DNA of 64,000 bases from UBA10649 sp037130755 (GTDB taxonomy: Bacteria > Actinomycetota > Actinomycetes > S36-B12), in the NCBI GenBank assembly GCA_037130755.1, contig JBAXSI010000015.1:6806-70805 (forward strand), in the 5' to 3' direction. The notes beneath the pieces were generated by a model that had not been told where the DNA came from, searched no databases, and saw only the letters and a program-made list of their open reading frames with translations. Within the stretch, counting starts at the first letter, position 1, and each line of letters opens with the position of its first letter. Shown here piece by piece: positions 40,965 through 49,609 of this stretch. A program made the translations under genes and the position numbers.

Positions 40965-41959
40965 AGGCACTCGTCGTCTCGGGTCCTGGCGACATCGCTC
41001 TGCTGTCCGTGCCGGACCCAGTCGCCGGTGATGGCGAGGTCCTTGTCCGCCCGCGCCGGGTCGGAATGTGCGGGACGGACCTCGAGATCATCGACGGCTC
41101 CATCGACCAGGCGTACGTGACCATGCCACTGATCCTGGGTCACGAGTGGTCGGGCGTCGTCGTGGAGTCCGCCACCGGAATGCCGGCAGTAGGCGCGCGC
41201 GTCGTCGTTGAAGGCATCATCCCGTGCGGAGTGTGCGATGAGTGCCGGACGGGCAACACGAATCGCTGTCGTATCTATGACGAACTGGGGTTCACCCGTG
41301 CCGGTGCAGCCGCCGACCTCATCGCCGTGCCCGCGTCTCTCGTCCACGTCCTCGACGACACCGTGTCCTTCGAGTCCGGCGTACTCGTCGAACCCGCAGC
41401 AGTCGTCTACCGCGCAATCGATCGGGCGAATCCCCAGGCGGGGGCTCGGATCCTCGTCGTGGGCGACGGCACCGTCGGCCTGCTGGCCGCCAGCATTGCG
41501 CGACTGTGGTCACCGGCAACGGTCGACGTGCTCGGAGCACGAACTGCGCAGGAAACCCTTGCGCTGGCCGCCGGTGCGGATGCGTTCCTCAGCGACCCGT
41601 TGCTGCTGTCCACCACCTACGACGTCGTGATCGAGGCTGCCGGCACCGCAGCAGCGGCCGACACCGCACTTCGTTCAGTCAGCCGTGGGGGCACGGTGGT
41701 GCTCCTCGGACTGGCTGGCACGGGAGCGATGGCAAGCCTGCCCATCGACGACATCGTCAATGGCGACGTCACGGTCGTCGGCAGCTTCAGCTACACCCGA
41801 ACTGCGTGGTCTGCCGTCGTCGAGATGCTCAACTCGGATCGCCTGTCACTGGACTTCCTCGTCACGCACCGCTTCACCCTCGCCGAATGGGAGTCCGCCG
41901 TCGCCACACTCCGGCACTCCGACGGCGTGCGCGGCAAGGTCCTGCTCGAGATCGGATGA
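40961..41959 (+). CDS. Zinc-dependent medium-chain dehydrogenase (second)
   Basis: A 332-residue MDR-family alcohol/polyol dehydrogenase. Catalytic zinc motifs are GMCGTDLEI and LGHEWSGVV. The structural zinc loop has IPCGVCDECRTGNTNRC, with four cysteines. The nucleotide-binding motif is VVGDGTVGLL. Its GTG start overlaps the IclR stop by four bases. It differs clearly from the dehydrogenase at 31-32 kb, so the pathway has two separate oxidations or two sugar substrates. It is followed after 10 nt by the DapA-family gene. Confidence 0.9.
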   Translation: MKALVVSGPGDIALLSVPDPVAGDGEVLVRPRRVGMCGTDLEIIDGSIDQAYVTMPLILGHEWSGVVVESATGMPAVGARVVVEGIIPCGVCDECRTGNTNRCRIYDELGFTRAGAAADLIAVPASLVHVLDDTVSFESGVLVEPAAVVYRAIDRANPQAGARILVVGDGTVGLLAASIARLWSPATVDVLGARTAQETLALAAGADAFLSDPLLLSTTYDVVIEAAGTAAAADTALRSVSRGGTVVLLGLAGTGAMASLPIDDIVNGDVTVVGSFSYTRTAWSAVVEMLNSDRLSLDFLVTHRFTLAEWESAVATLRHSDGVRGKVLLEIG

Positions 41960-41969
41960 TCGGCCCGCG

Positions 41970-42881
41970 ATGACTCCCCGCTCCCCCGCCGGCGTCCTGC
42001 CGGTCTTCCAGACGCCGTTTCACATTGACGGCACGGTGGACTTCACCACCCTTGAGTCCGAGCTCCACTGGGTACTCGACCAGGGGTGCGACGGTGTTGT
42101 CATGGGCATGGTGTCGGAGGTCCTGCGGCTCAGCGATGCCGAGGTCGCCGCTGTCGCGGAGTGCGCCTGCGCCCTGGCGGCCCAACGATCAGCGCAGTGC
42201 ATCATCAGCGTCGGCGCGGAGAGCACGCATGTGGCGATCGGGCGCGCCCGACTTGCCGAGACACTGGGGGCGACCGCGGTCATGGCCATCCCGCCCATGT
42301 CCACGGCACTCGACGACGACGAGTTGCTCACCTACTACTCGGGGGTGCTTGACGCCATCGACCTGCCGGTCGTGATCCAGGATGCCAGCGGCTACGTCGG
42401 GCAACCACTGTCGATCGACGTCCAGGCGCGACTCGCACGCGCCTTCCCTGCGAAGGCAGTGTTCAAGCCTGAGGCACCGCCCATCGGCCCTCGCGTCACG
42501 GCGCTGCTGGAGTCCACCGACGGCGAGGCACGCATCCTCGAGGGCACGGGCGGCCTCGTACTCGTCGACAGCTACCGACGAGGTGTCGTGGGCACGATGC
42601 CCGGTGCCGACGTCTGCTGGTCGATCGTGGCGCTGTGGAACGCCCTGCAGCACGGCGATGAGGCGACAGTGCAGGCCATCAACGAACCGCTTACGCAGTT
42701 GATCTCGCTGCAGGGCGAACTCGACAGCTTCCTCGCCGTCGAGAAGCACCTGCTCGTGAAGCAGGGCATCTTCCCCAACGCGTTGGTGCGCGGCCCGGTG
42801 TCGTACCGGCTCGAGGACCGCACCCGCGTCCATGTCGACAACCTCTTCGCCGCCCTGAGGCAAGCCGCGCTGCACGACTAG
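41970..42881 (+). CDS. DapA-family (class I aldolase-fold) lyase or dehydratase
   Basis: A 303-residue TIM-barrel Schiff-base enzyme of the dihydrodipicolinate synthase/N-acetylneuraminate lyase family. The N-terminal text GVLPVFQTPFHIDGTVDF is standard. The Schiff-base lysine is Lys166 in AVFKPEAPP, and Tyr142 in DASGYVGQ sits near the catalytic tyrosine position. Relatives in sugar pathways cleave or dehydrate 2-keto-3-deoxy sugar acids. With the IlvD/Edd dehydratase in the divergent operon this is the logical next step, giving either pyruvate plus an aldehyde or a ketoglutarate-semialdehyde type product. Start ATG 41970 is chosen by family fit; the longer frame overlaps the dehydrogenase gene. 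Confidence 0.9.
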   Translation: MTPRSPAGVLPVFQTPFHIDGTVDFTTLESELHWVLDQGCDGVVMGMVSEVLRLSDAEVAAVAECACALAAQRSAQCIISVGAESTHVAIGRARLAETLGATAVMAIPPMSTALDDDELLTYYSGVLDAIDLPVVIQDASGYVGQPLSIDVQARLARAFPAKAVFKPEAPPIGPRVTALLESTDGEARILEGTGGLVLVDSYRRGVVGTMPGADVCWSIVALWNALQHGDEATVQAINEPLTQLISLQGELDSFLAVEKHLLVKQGIFPNALVRGPVSYRLEDRTRVHVDNLFAALRQAALHD

Positions 42882-42885
42882 GCAG

Positions 42886-44283
42886 CTACTTGCCCGTTCG
42901 GCCTGAGACGATGGACACCAGTTCGGCGAGCGCGTCCTCGATGCCCTCGCAGAGCAGGTCCAGATCGCTCACCGCGTCGTAGTCGCCGGTCGCTGCGATC
43001 GCAATGTGACCGTCGTACGACACGATGCCGATGCTGATCCTGATGTCCTGCCCGATCGGGATGTAGGGGAACATCTCGAGCAGCCGACGACCGAGCAGGT
43101 AAAGCGGATACTGCGGCCCGGGGATGTTCGTCGTCACGGTGTTCACCACGCGCTGTCCGACAGTGACGGCGACCCGCGCACCCAACGTCATCAGGGTCGG
43201 CGGGACGAAGTCTGCAGCCGACAGCATCGACTGCACCCCGACCGCCATGCCGCTGCTCTTGAGGTGGGCCATCTGATCGGCCACAGCGCTGAGCCGCTCC
43301 ATCGGGTCGGCGACACCGACGGGTAGGTCGGCGAACATCGCCGTGACCTGGTTGCCGAGACGACCGCGCTGGTCCGCCTGTCGTACCGACACGGGCACGA
43401 GCGAACGCACCAGGTCGTCATCCACGGACTCGCCCCGCGCAAGGAGGTAGGTGCGGAAGCCGCCCGCAACGCCGGCCAACACGACGTCGTTGACGGTGCA
43501 GCCGGTCGCGTCCTTCACGGCCTTGATGTCACCGAGGTCCGCACGCGCCCACGCCCATCGCCGGTGCGGCCCCAGCGGCCCGTTGAGCACAGTGGTCGGG
43601 CTCGCGGCCTGTCGGCCCACGTGCGCGAGGCCCACGGCTCGGGTTCGTGCGCCACGAAGGACGCTCGACGGCGACTCGGAGGCTGTCGCGGCAGCGCGAA
43701 GTGCCTCACCGGGCAATCGGGCCGCCCATGAGGCACCTGACGACAGCAGCTCCACGGTGGACGGCCCGGCTTCCGGTCGCCAGGGTCCGGCAGACGCAGG
43801 AGGCACATCCGGATCCCGGTCAAGGAGCCTTTCAACGACGTCATGGCCCGAGACCCCGTCGATCATCGCGTGGTGCACCTTGTTGATGACCGCCCAGCGA
43901 TCCTCAGGGAGGCCCTCCACGAGCCAGATCTCCCACAGCGGTCGGTCGAGGTCCAGCCGCTGCGACATGATCCGTCCAGCGAGCGTGCGCAGTTCGACCT
44001 CGCCGCCCGGACTCGGGATCGCCGTGTGCCGAAGGTGATAGGCGATCGAGAAGTGCGGGTCGTCGACCCAGTACGGACGAGCGATGTCGAACGGCATCCG
44101 CTTGACCCGCTGGCGATAGCGGGGCACCGCATCGAGGCGGGAGGCGATGTGGTCGCAGAAGTCCTGGTAGTCGGGCCTCGGGCCATCGAGGATGAACATG
44201 GAACCGACATGCATCTGCTGCGTGTCGTTCTCCAACTGCAGGAAGCTGGCGTCGAGCGAGCTGAGGTACTCCACGCGGGTCAT
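42886..44283 (-). CDS. Wax ester synthase / diacylglycerol acyltransferase (WS/DGAT)
   Basis: A 465-residue acyltransferase. The catalytic motif HHxxxDG is at residues 137-143 (VHHAMIDG), and the N-terminus LSSLDASFLQLEND is the family start. The later motif of this family reads TVTTNIPGPQYPLYLLGRRL. It joins acyl-CoA to a fatty alcohol or diacylglycerol to make storage wax or triglyceride at the membrane. ATG 44283 overlaps the stop of the alpha/beta hydrolase gene upstream (ATGA), so the two enzymes are made together; the hydrolase may turn over or supply acyl chains (inference). Actinobacteria usually have several paralogues, so this copy's substrate is open. Confidence 0.93.
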   Translation of the reverse strand: MTRVEYLSSLDASFLQLENDTQQMHVGSMFILDGPRPDYQDFCDHIASRLDAVPRYRQRVKRMPFDIARPYWVDDPHFSIAYHLRHTAIPSPGGEVELRTLAGRIMSQRLDLDRPLWEIWLVEGLPEDRWAVINKVHHAMIDGVSGHDVVERLLDRDPDVPPASAGPWRPEAGPSTVELLSSGASWAARLPGEALRAAATASESPSSVLRGARTRAVGLAHVGRQAASPTTVLNGPLGPHRRWAWARADLGDIKAVKDATGCTVNDVVLAGVAGGFRTYLLARGESVDDDLVRSLVPVSVRQADQRGRLGNQVTAMFADLPVGVADPMERLSAVADQMAHLKSSGMAVGVQSMLSAADFVPPTLMTLGARVAVTVGQRVVNTVTTNIPGPQYPLYLLGRRLLEMFPYIPIGQDIRISIGIVSYDGHIAIAATGDYDAVSDLDLLCEGIEDALAELVSIVSGRTGK

Positions 44284-45239
44284 TGCCGTGCACCATCGAC
44301 GGGGCGCGCCTGCGCTGCCCGAGCAGCGGCGTCGGCTTCGTCGTCGAGCCATGCGAGGACCTGAGCCGCTGTCCAGTCGGGGACCTCGAGTTGCGGCACG
44401 TGTCCAACCCCCTCGGCCACCGAGAAGCGCCACGACGGATTGGTCTTCGCCGCAGCGCGTGCGGCTGCAACGGGAACCAGCCGGTCGCGATCGCCGTGCA
44501 GCAGCAGGACCGGAGCATCGATCGAACTCTGCATGTCGGCGTAGCCGCCACGATCGGCCAGCACCCACATCAGCGACTGCGCGGCCGACAGCAGTTCCGC
44601 ATCGACGTCCTCGTACTGACGGCGCTGCTCGGCGACCTCGACATGCTGCGCGACGACGTCCTGCGGCACGCGTGACAGGTCGGCGCAGCACAGGCGCAGC
44701 AGGTCGTTCACGGCGGCCTCCGCCGACGACCTGCTGCGTCGGATCGACAGCAGACGGCGACCGATCGCCGGTACCGCGAACATCGCGAACGTCGCCAGCA
44801 CGAGCGGATCCGGACGAGCGGACAGGCCGACCGACAGGGCCGGGTCGATCAGCACCAGGCCGGCAACGCTGGCGGGCTGGACGCTCGCCTGCATGACGGA
44901 GATCAGCCCGCCCATCGAATTGCCGACGAGGATCACCGGCGTGCCGCTCACCTCCCGCAGGAACCGGTCGAGCAGTCGTCGATTGGCCTGCACCGACGTG
45001 GACCGCGAGCCGCCATGGGTGTGTCCGAAGCCGGCGAGGTCTAGTGCCAGTACCCGGCAGCGATCGGTGAGCAAAGGCGCAAGAGCCGCCCAGTTCACCA
45101 GCGAGCCACCCAGTCCGTGCACGCACACGAGGAGTGGGCCGTCGCTCGGGCCGCCGTGGTCGACGTAGTGCACGGGGCCATCAAGGTCGACCCATCGGGA
45201 GATGGGCTGCTCGCCTTTTCCCCGGTCGCTGACCGCCAT
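44280..45239 (-). CDS. Alpha/beta-fold hydrolase
   Basis: About 319 residues in a canonical alpha/beta-hydrolase fold. The oxyanion loop is VCVHGLGGSLVNW, the nucleophile elbow is VGNSMGGLISV, an Asp lies in LLLHGDRDRLVP, and the catalytic His is in VAEGVGHVPQLEVP. No signal peptide is seen. The start chosen is ATG 45239; the frame is open to TTG 45290, but the extra residues lack family character. It is translationally coupled to the WS/DGAT gene, so an esterase, lipase or thioesterase role in storage lipid metabolism is likely. Confidence 0.82.
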   Translation of the reverse strand: MAVSDRGKGEQPISRWVDLDGPVHYVDHGGPSDGPLLVCVHGLGGSLVNWAALAPLLTDRCRVLALDLAGFGHTHGGSRSTSVQANRRLLDRFLREVSGTPVILVGNSMGGLISVMQASVQPASVAGLVLIDPALSVGLSARPDPLVLATFAMFAVPAIGRRLLSIRRSRSSAEAAVNDLLRLCCADLSRVPQDVVAQHVEVAEQRRQYEDVDAELLSAAQSLMWVLADRGGYADMQSSIDAPVLLLHGDRDRLVPVAAARAAAKTNPSWRFSVAEGVGHVPQLEVPDWTAAQVLAWLDDEADAAARAAQARPVDGARQ

Positions 45240-45431
45240 ACCTCCGACCGTACCGCCGCGATCAGGGGCGATGCGATGGCCGACGAACAACGCCTGAGCC
45301 GCAGAGTGCGCGATAAGTCAGTAAAGACTGGGTAAGACCTTGGGCTCGACGATCGTCGAGACCGCGGAACGGCGTGCGCGCCGCGCGTGCAGTGGTTCGG
45401 CGCATGCCGGATCCTCCGTTAGCATCACCGA

Positions 45432-46457
45432 ATGCCCATTTCGACCAAACTCCCCGCAATGGGCAGGAACGCAGGACGACTCGCGTTCGCGTCGGGCCTC
45501 GCCATCGTGGCTCTCGCCACGCCGGCCTTCACGCCAACCGCATCCGCGGCGACGCCAGCACAGTTGACGTTCGCGACGTACAACGTGTGCAACATCGAGT
45601 GCGACGCACCCGCGCCACCGTGGTCCGTGCGCCGCGATCGCGTCATGCGGACCATCGCCGGATCCGGAGCCGACGTCCTCTCACTGAACGAGGCGTCCGA
45701 CCTGCCGTACGGCTCGATCAACCAGTGGCAGGACATCCAGAACCTCACCGGGCCACTGGGCTACGCCGCGCCGACGATTCAGGATGACCGGTGCCAGTCG
45801 CTCGGCTGCACGCACACCGCACGTCTGATGTTCAAGCCCGCGTCGGTGCAGCAGGTCCGCTTGGACAGCACCACCAGCGCCGGCTTCTGGCGCGTTCAGG
45901 ACATCGCACCGAACGCCCCCGTCGATCGCGACCGGCAGGTCGCATGGGTTTACCTGCAGGGGCTCAATGGCACCGGTCCGTTCCTCGCGATCAGCGTGCA
46001 CCTGTCGACGCAGAAGACCTCGGCCGCCGAGCAGCACCGGCTCGCCTTCGGCCGTGCAGCCACCGCGTGGGCGGAGGGCATGAACGCCGCCCGCGGCCTG
46101 ACGGGTGCGCCGGTCGTCCTCATGGGTGATTTCAACTCCTACGACTTCCGGCAGCCGCACGGGGTGCAGCGCGTGCTCCGTGACGCGGGGTGGACCGACG
46201 CGATCAGCGCGCCGAAGCGCCACCACATCCGCATCAACTCGATCAACTACACGACGACGCAACGCACGGGCTGGCCCAGTCGTCCCATCTACAACAAGTG
46301 GCGACTTGCAGCCCGCATCGACTACATCATGATGCGCGGGCCGGTGAAGCCGCTTTCGTACTCGGTCGTCGTGCACGTGAACAAGAACGGCTCCTTCGAC
46401 ACGGCGTACCAGGGCAGCGACCACCTGATGGTGCGGTCGCGACTTCAGTTCGGCTGA
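45432..46457 (+). CDS. Secreted endonuclease/exonuclease/phosphatase family protein
   Basis: A 341-residue exported enzyme. The signal peptide is about residues 1-38, ending TASAATPA. The EEP-fold motifs follow in order: FATYNVCN, LSLNEAS (metal-binding Glu), AISVHLST, LMGDFNSYDF (catalytic Asp and Asn), RIDYIMMRG, and GSDHLMVRS (the His of the active site). Members are secreted DNases, phosphodiesterases or sphingomyelinase-like enzymes; the substrate cannot be assigned. Two cysteines in CNIEC and two in CQSLGC suggest disulfides in the external protein. It stands alone before the sirtuin gene. Confidence 0.9.
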   Translation: MPISTKLPAMGRNAGRLAFASGLAIVALATPAFTPTASAATPAQLTFATYNVCNIECDAPAPPWSVRRDRVMRTIAGSGADVLSLNEASDLPYGSINQWQDIQNLTGPLGYAAPTIQDDRCQSLGCTHTARLMFKPASVQQVRLDSTTSAGFWRVQDIAPNAPVDRDRQVAWVYLQGLNGTGPFLAISVHLSTQKTSAAEQHRLAFGRAATAWAEGMNAARGLTGAPVVLMGDFNSYDFRQPHGVQRVLRDAGWTDAISAPKRHHIRINSINYTTTQRTGWPSRPIYNKWRLAARIDYIMMRGPVKPLSYSVVVHVNKNGSFDTAYQGSDHLMVRSRLQFG

Positions 46458-46476
46458 CCACGGCATAGTTGTCGCC

Positions 46477-47187
46477 ATGGATGAGCTCGTCAGCCTGTCG
46501 GCACCTGTGGTGTTCTTCACCGGCGCGGGCATCTCGGTGGGCGCGGGGCTTCCCACGTACCGGGGCACGGGCGGACTGTACGAGTCGAGCTCCCTGCAGC
46601 CGCCCAACGCCGACGACGTCACGCCGGAGCGACTGCCGGAACTGTGGGAGAGGTTCCGTCCGCGTCTGCAGGCCTACGACGAGTTGCGACCGGCGAAGGC
46701 ACACATGGAAATCGCCGCCCTCGAGGTCTCGATGCCCGAAGCCATCACCGTCGTCACTCAGAACGTCGACGGGCTCCACACCGTCGCCGGCAGCACCCGC
46801 GTGATCGAGTTGCACGGGAGCCTGCGGAGGGTGCGCTGCCTCGGCCAGAACCACCTCTCCGACATCCGCGATGCGCCCTGGGACGACGACGACACCCCGC
46901 GCTGCCCGACCTGCGGTGCCATGTGCCGCCCCGACATCGTCCTGTTCGGGGAGTCGCTTCCCGTCGGGGCATTCAACGACGCGGGCACCGTCATGCGGGC
47001 CGCGAACACGGTCGTCGCGGTCGGCACGTCGGCCGTGGTGTATCCAGCTGCCCACCTCATCAGCGAGCAGTACACAGCAGGCAGGCGCTGCGTCTGGGTC
47101 AATCCGGAGTCACCGCCTCCGACGACGTCGTGGACATGGCTGCAGAGCCCCGCCGACGAGGGGGTCAGTCGCCTTGTCCCCTCCTAG
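46477..47187 (+). CDS. Sirtuin-type NAD-dependent protein deacylase
   Basis: A 236-residue Sir2-family enzyme. NAD-binding motifs GAGIS (16-20), TYRGTGGLYE and TQNVDGLH, and catalytic His113 in IELHGS, are intact. The zinc module is unusual: CPTC (Cys143, Cys146) is normal, but the first pair reads Cys121-x4-His126, with a second His-type ligand replacing a cysteine. The class motif GVVWFGE appears as DIVLFGE. It removes acetyl or acyl groups from lysines using NAD. No acetyl-CoA synthetase or acetyltransferase gene is adjacent. Start ATG 46477 is the first in frame. Confidence 0.9.
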   Translation: MDELVSLSAPVVFFTGAGISVGAGLPTYRGTGGLYESSSLQPPNADDVTPERLPELWERFRPRLQAYDELRPAKAHMEIAALEVSMPEAITVVTQNVDGLHTVAGSTRVIELHGSLRRVRCLGQNHLSDIRDAPWDDDDTPRCPTCGAMCRPDIVLFGESLPVGAFNDAGTVMRAANTVVAVGTSAVVYPAAHLISEQYTAGRRCVWVNPESPPPTTSWTWLQSPADEGVSRLVPS

Positions 47188-47320
47188 TGCACCTTTGTGC
47201 TGCCCGGGTCGGGACCATGGTCCTGCCGGCGACCGGCATAGGTCGTACCGGCACGAACAGTGACCGGCCATTGCCGATCTGGCCCGGCAAGGTGAGACAT
47301 CCGAGCGATAACTTCCGATC

Positions 47321-48319
47321 GTGCCGGGTTTCGTTGACGGCCATGCGACTCGTCGCATAGTCGTCGCATCAATGGCCTTGGGTCTGCTGACCGCCACCCA
47401 GGCCGCCGCAGCCACGCTCGGCCCCGGAACCGTCCTCCTCACCCAGTCGCCCCGGCGAGCCCACTCCGGCGCCTACTCCGTCCTCGGCCAGCCCATCTCG
47501 TTCGTCACGGTCAACGGGGCCACGCTCGGCTACCGCACCTTCGGGACGGGACTGCCGCTCGTGCTCATCGCAGGGTCCTCGCTGACGATGTCCGAGTGGG
47601 ACCCTGTCCTGCTCGACGCCCTGGCAGCGCGACGTCGGGTCATCATCTTCGACAACCGGGGCGCCGGCACATCAACAGGTACGGTCCACTCGTTGACGAT
47701 CGCGCAGATGGCCGATGACACCGCGCAGTTCATCCAGCAGGTCGTGGGTGGCAGGGCGGATGTCCTCGGGTGGTCGATGGGCGGGTACATCGCGCAGGAA
47801 CTCGCCATTCGCCACGGCGCGCTGGTGCGTCGCATCGTGCTCGCGAGCACCGACTGCGGCGGCCCCGGAACGAAGGGACCGACCAAGCGGGCCCTCGCCA
47901 TCCTCACCGATCCGGCTGCCACCCAGGCGCAGCGCCTGAGCATCCTGTTCCCGCGCAATCGGATCGGCGCAGGGATGCTGTGGTCCGCTTCTATCGGCGA
48001 GGCGTACGCGGCCGCTGGCTACCAGCCGCAGAACGCCTTCACCGTGAGCGCCGCGACGGCCGAAGCACAGGACAAGGCCGCCGGACCCCTGTGGCTTGGC
48101 TCGGGCATGGGCACATGCGACCGACTCGAGGCGATCAACCATCGCGTACTCATCGCGGGAGGTCGCGAGGACGTGGTGGTCCCGATCTCCAACGCGAAGG
48201 CGCTCGCCGACGGCATCGCCCGCTCCACGACCCGGACGTATCACGACGCCGGCCACGCGTTCCTCTTCCAGCCGGGCCTCGCGTTCGCCTCGACCGTCAA
48301 CGACTTCCTCGCCGCATAG
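47321..48319 (+). CDS. Secreted alpha/beta-fold hydrolase
   Basis: A 332-residue alpha/beta hydrolase with an N-terminal signal sequence (VVASMALGLLTATQAAAA). The fold shows VLIAGSSLTMSEW, DNRGAGTST, nucleophile elbow LGWSMGGYIAQ, Asp in AGGREDVVVP and His in YHDAGHAF. This pattern is that of actinobacterial secreted esterases or epoxide-hydrolase-like enzymes. The frame opens with GTG 47321, 133 nt after the sirtuin gene. It converges with the SdpI-like gene, with seven bases between stop codons. Natural substrate is unknown. Confidence 0.85.
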   Translation: MPGFVDGHATRRIVVASMALGLLTATQAAAATLGPGTVLLTQSPRRAHSGAYSVLGQPISFVTVNGATLGYRTFGTGLPLVLIAGSSLTMSEWDPVLLDALAARRRVIIFDNRGAGTSTGTVHSLTIAQMADDTAQFIQQVVGGRADVLGWSMGGYIAQELAIRHGALVRRIVLASTDCGGPGTKGPTKRALAILTDPAATQAQRLSILFPRNRIGAGMLWSASIGEAYAAAGYQPQNAFTVSAATAEAQDKAAGPLWLGSGMGTCDRLEAINHRVLIAGGREDVVVPISNAKALADGIARSTTRTYHDAGHAFLFQPGLAFASTVNDFLAA

Positions 48320-48326
48320 CAGGGAG

Positions 48327-48686
48327 TCAGGGCTGCTGCGCTTGGGCGGTCGCCTTCTTCGCGGCCCCATGGGCGGCCGTGGCCGCGCCCGCAATGATCA
48401 CGACCATGAAGAACGCCAGCACGATCGAGATGGCGGCCACGGTGGCGTCGTCGGGCTTGAACAGCAGCATCAGCACGCCGATCGTGGCGACAAGGCCGCC
48501 GCCGCCCGCCAGCCAGCGACTGCCATCCGCGTGGCCGGCGGCCCAGGCGTCGTCCGACGCCATCGTCGACGGAAGTCGGATGCCGGCCCAGTGATTGCGC
48601 CTGAGCTTGCCGTTGGCGCCCAACCAGCCGACCGCGGCCATCACGGCACCGGCCACCAGCCACAGCACACCAAGCCACACCGCCAT
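48327..48686 (-). CDS. SdpI-family small membrane protein
   Basis: A 119-residue membrane protein with three hydrophobic segments (VLWLVAGAVMAAVGWLGA, WLAGGGGLVATIGVLMLLF, and ISIVLAFFMVVIIAGAAT). Between the first and second is the SdpI signature: LRRNHWAGIRLPSTMASDDAWAAGH-type text, positions 29-53. SdpI of Bacillus protects against the SdpC killing factor and acts as a signalling protein. No SdpC-like gene is nearby, and many actinobacterial homologues stand alone, so an immunity role is not claimed. It lies upstream of palindromic repeat copy 3. Confidence 0.82.
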   Translation of the reverse strand: MAVWLGVLWLVAGAVMAAVGWLGANGKLRRNHWAGIRLPSTMASDDAWAAGHADGSRWLAGGGGLVATIGVLMLLFKPDDATVAAISIVLAFFMVVIIAGAATAAHGAAKKATAQAQQP

Positions 48687-48749
48687 CGACGTCCTTCCGT
48701 CCAGTCACCCACGCGCGCCACCCGTTGGCCAACCCTCCCACCCGCATTC

Positions 48750-48812
48750 GCCGAGTCCGACCGCCCCCGTCACTCCCGGGGGTCCGGTGCGACGGTGGCG
48801 GTCGGACTCGGC
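48750..48812. repeat. Palindromic repeat, copy 3
   Basis: A 63-nt inverted repeat, the same length as copy 1. The outer arms (GCCGAGTCCGACC and GGTCGGACTCGGC) are identical to copy 1, and the core CCCGGGGGT differs. It lies between the SdpI-like and MOSC genes, 42 kb from the other copies. No DUF559 gene is nearby. Confidence 0.85.
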
Positions 48813-48830
48813 GTGGCGGGGGGGGGTGGC

Positions 48831-49607
48831 TCAGCCGACGTCGAGGTGCAGTTCGTCGCCAACGGCGATCCGCCCGGGCACCACAGTGCGGGCGTACACG
48901 CCGAAGTTGAAGCCCATCCCGAAGGTGGAGTCCTGACGGCCGCGGTAGGCACCGATCAACGAGAGCGTCTTGAAGTCGATCTCGCCGCTGACGGGGTGCC
49001 GCGTCGTACCCGCGCAGCGCTGCACCGGCCCGCCAACCTCGATGACCGTCTCGCCGATCCGCAGCCACCGCCCCAGCCACGTGTCCTCCTGGTGCGGCTT
49101 GGCACCGTCGAAGTCGATGGTCATGCGGAATCGACGGGCATCGACCGCCGCTACCCCTGCGGTACGCGCGAGCTCCGCTGTGGACGCATCGCCAAGGAGC
49201 GTCAACGGCTCCACGTCGACGCCGCCGTTGCGCCGGTCGGCCCGGACCAGGCGTAGTCGGCGTCCCGCCCGATCGGAGAACAGTTCGTTCCACGGGCCAT
49301 CGGCCAGATGGCCGGCCACGTCGCGGAAGGCGAAGAAGTCAGCCGTGTGAGCGGCGCCCTGCTCGACCGCGGCCTCGGCAAGCACGACGCCCGCCTCGCT
49401 GATCGCCAGCACCTGAGTGTCCTCGTCGAAGTCGGCGCGCAGCGTGAGCAGCGAACCGGTCTTGGCGACCGAGAAGAGCGCGTCGGAATCGTCGACGAGG
49501 TAGAAGATCCGGTCGCCTACCGCGCCCGTGCCGGTTATCTCGATGGACTCGGGGTGGTGAAGCTCAAGCCCCTTGACGGGGGTGGTCGACACACGGGTGA
49601 CCTTCAT
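48831..49607 (-). CDS. MOSC-domain protein
   Basis: A 258-residue protein with N-terminal MOSC_N beta-barrel (VTRVSTTPVKGLELHHPESI) and a C-terminal MOSC domain. The proposed molybdenum-cofactor cysteine is in VQRCAGTTRHPVSGE. Such proteins carry sulfur or bind Moco and act in reduction of N-hydroxylated compounds (YiiM/YcbX/mARC relatives). ATG 49607 is preceded by GGAGGTGAG and starts two bases after the stop of the SIS gene, so the last gene of the leftward TetR operon is translationally coupled. Its link to the rest of that operon is not obvious; detoxification of an amine or hydroxylamine is one idea. Confidence 0.87.
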   Translation of the reverse strand: MKVTRVSTTPVKGLELHHPESIEITGTGAVGDRIFYLVDDSDALFSVAKTGSLLTLRADFDEDTQVLAISEAGVVLAEAAVEQGAAHTADFFAFRDVAGHLADGPWNELFSDRAGRRLRLVRADRRNGGVDVEPLTLLGDASTAELARTAGVAAVDARRFRMTIDFDGAKPHQEDTWLGRWLRIGETVIEVGGPVQRCAGTTRHPVSGEIDFKTLSLIGAYRGRQDSTFGMGFNFGVYARTVVPGRIAVGDELHLDVG

Positions 49608-49609
49608 GC

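Noticed and set aside
47212..47223. Palindrome GGACCATGGTCC between sirtuin and secreted hydrolase
   Set aside because: Short dyads of this size are expected by chance in GC-rich DNA, and no regulator is adjacent.
48327..48686. SdpI-like gene as immunity partner of a bacteriocin
   Set aside because: No SdpC-like or other toxin gene is near; lone SdpI-fold proteins are common.
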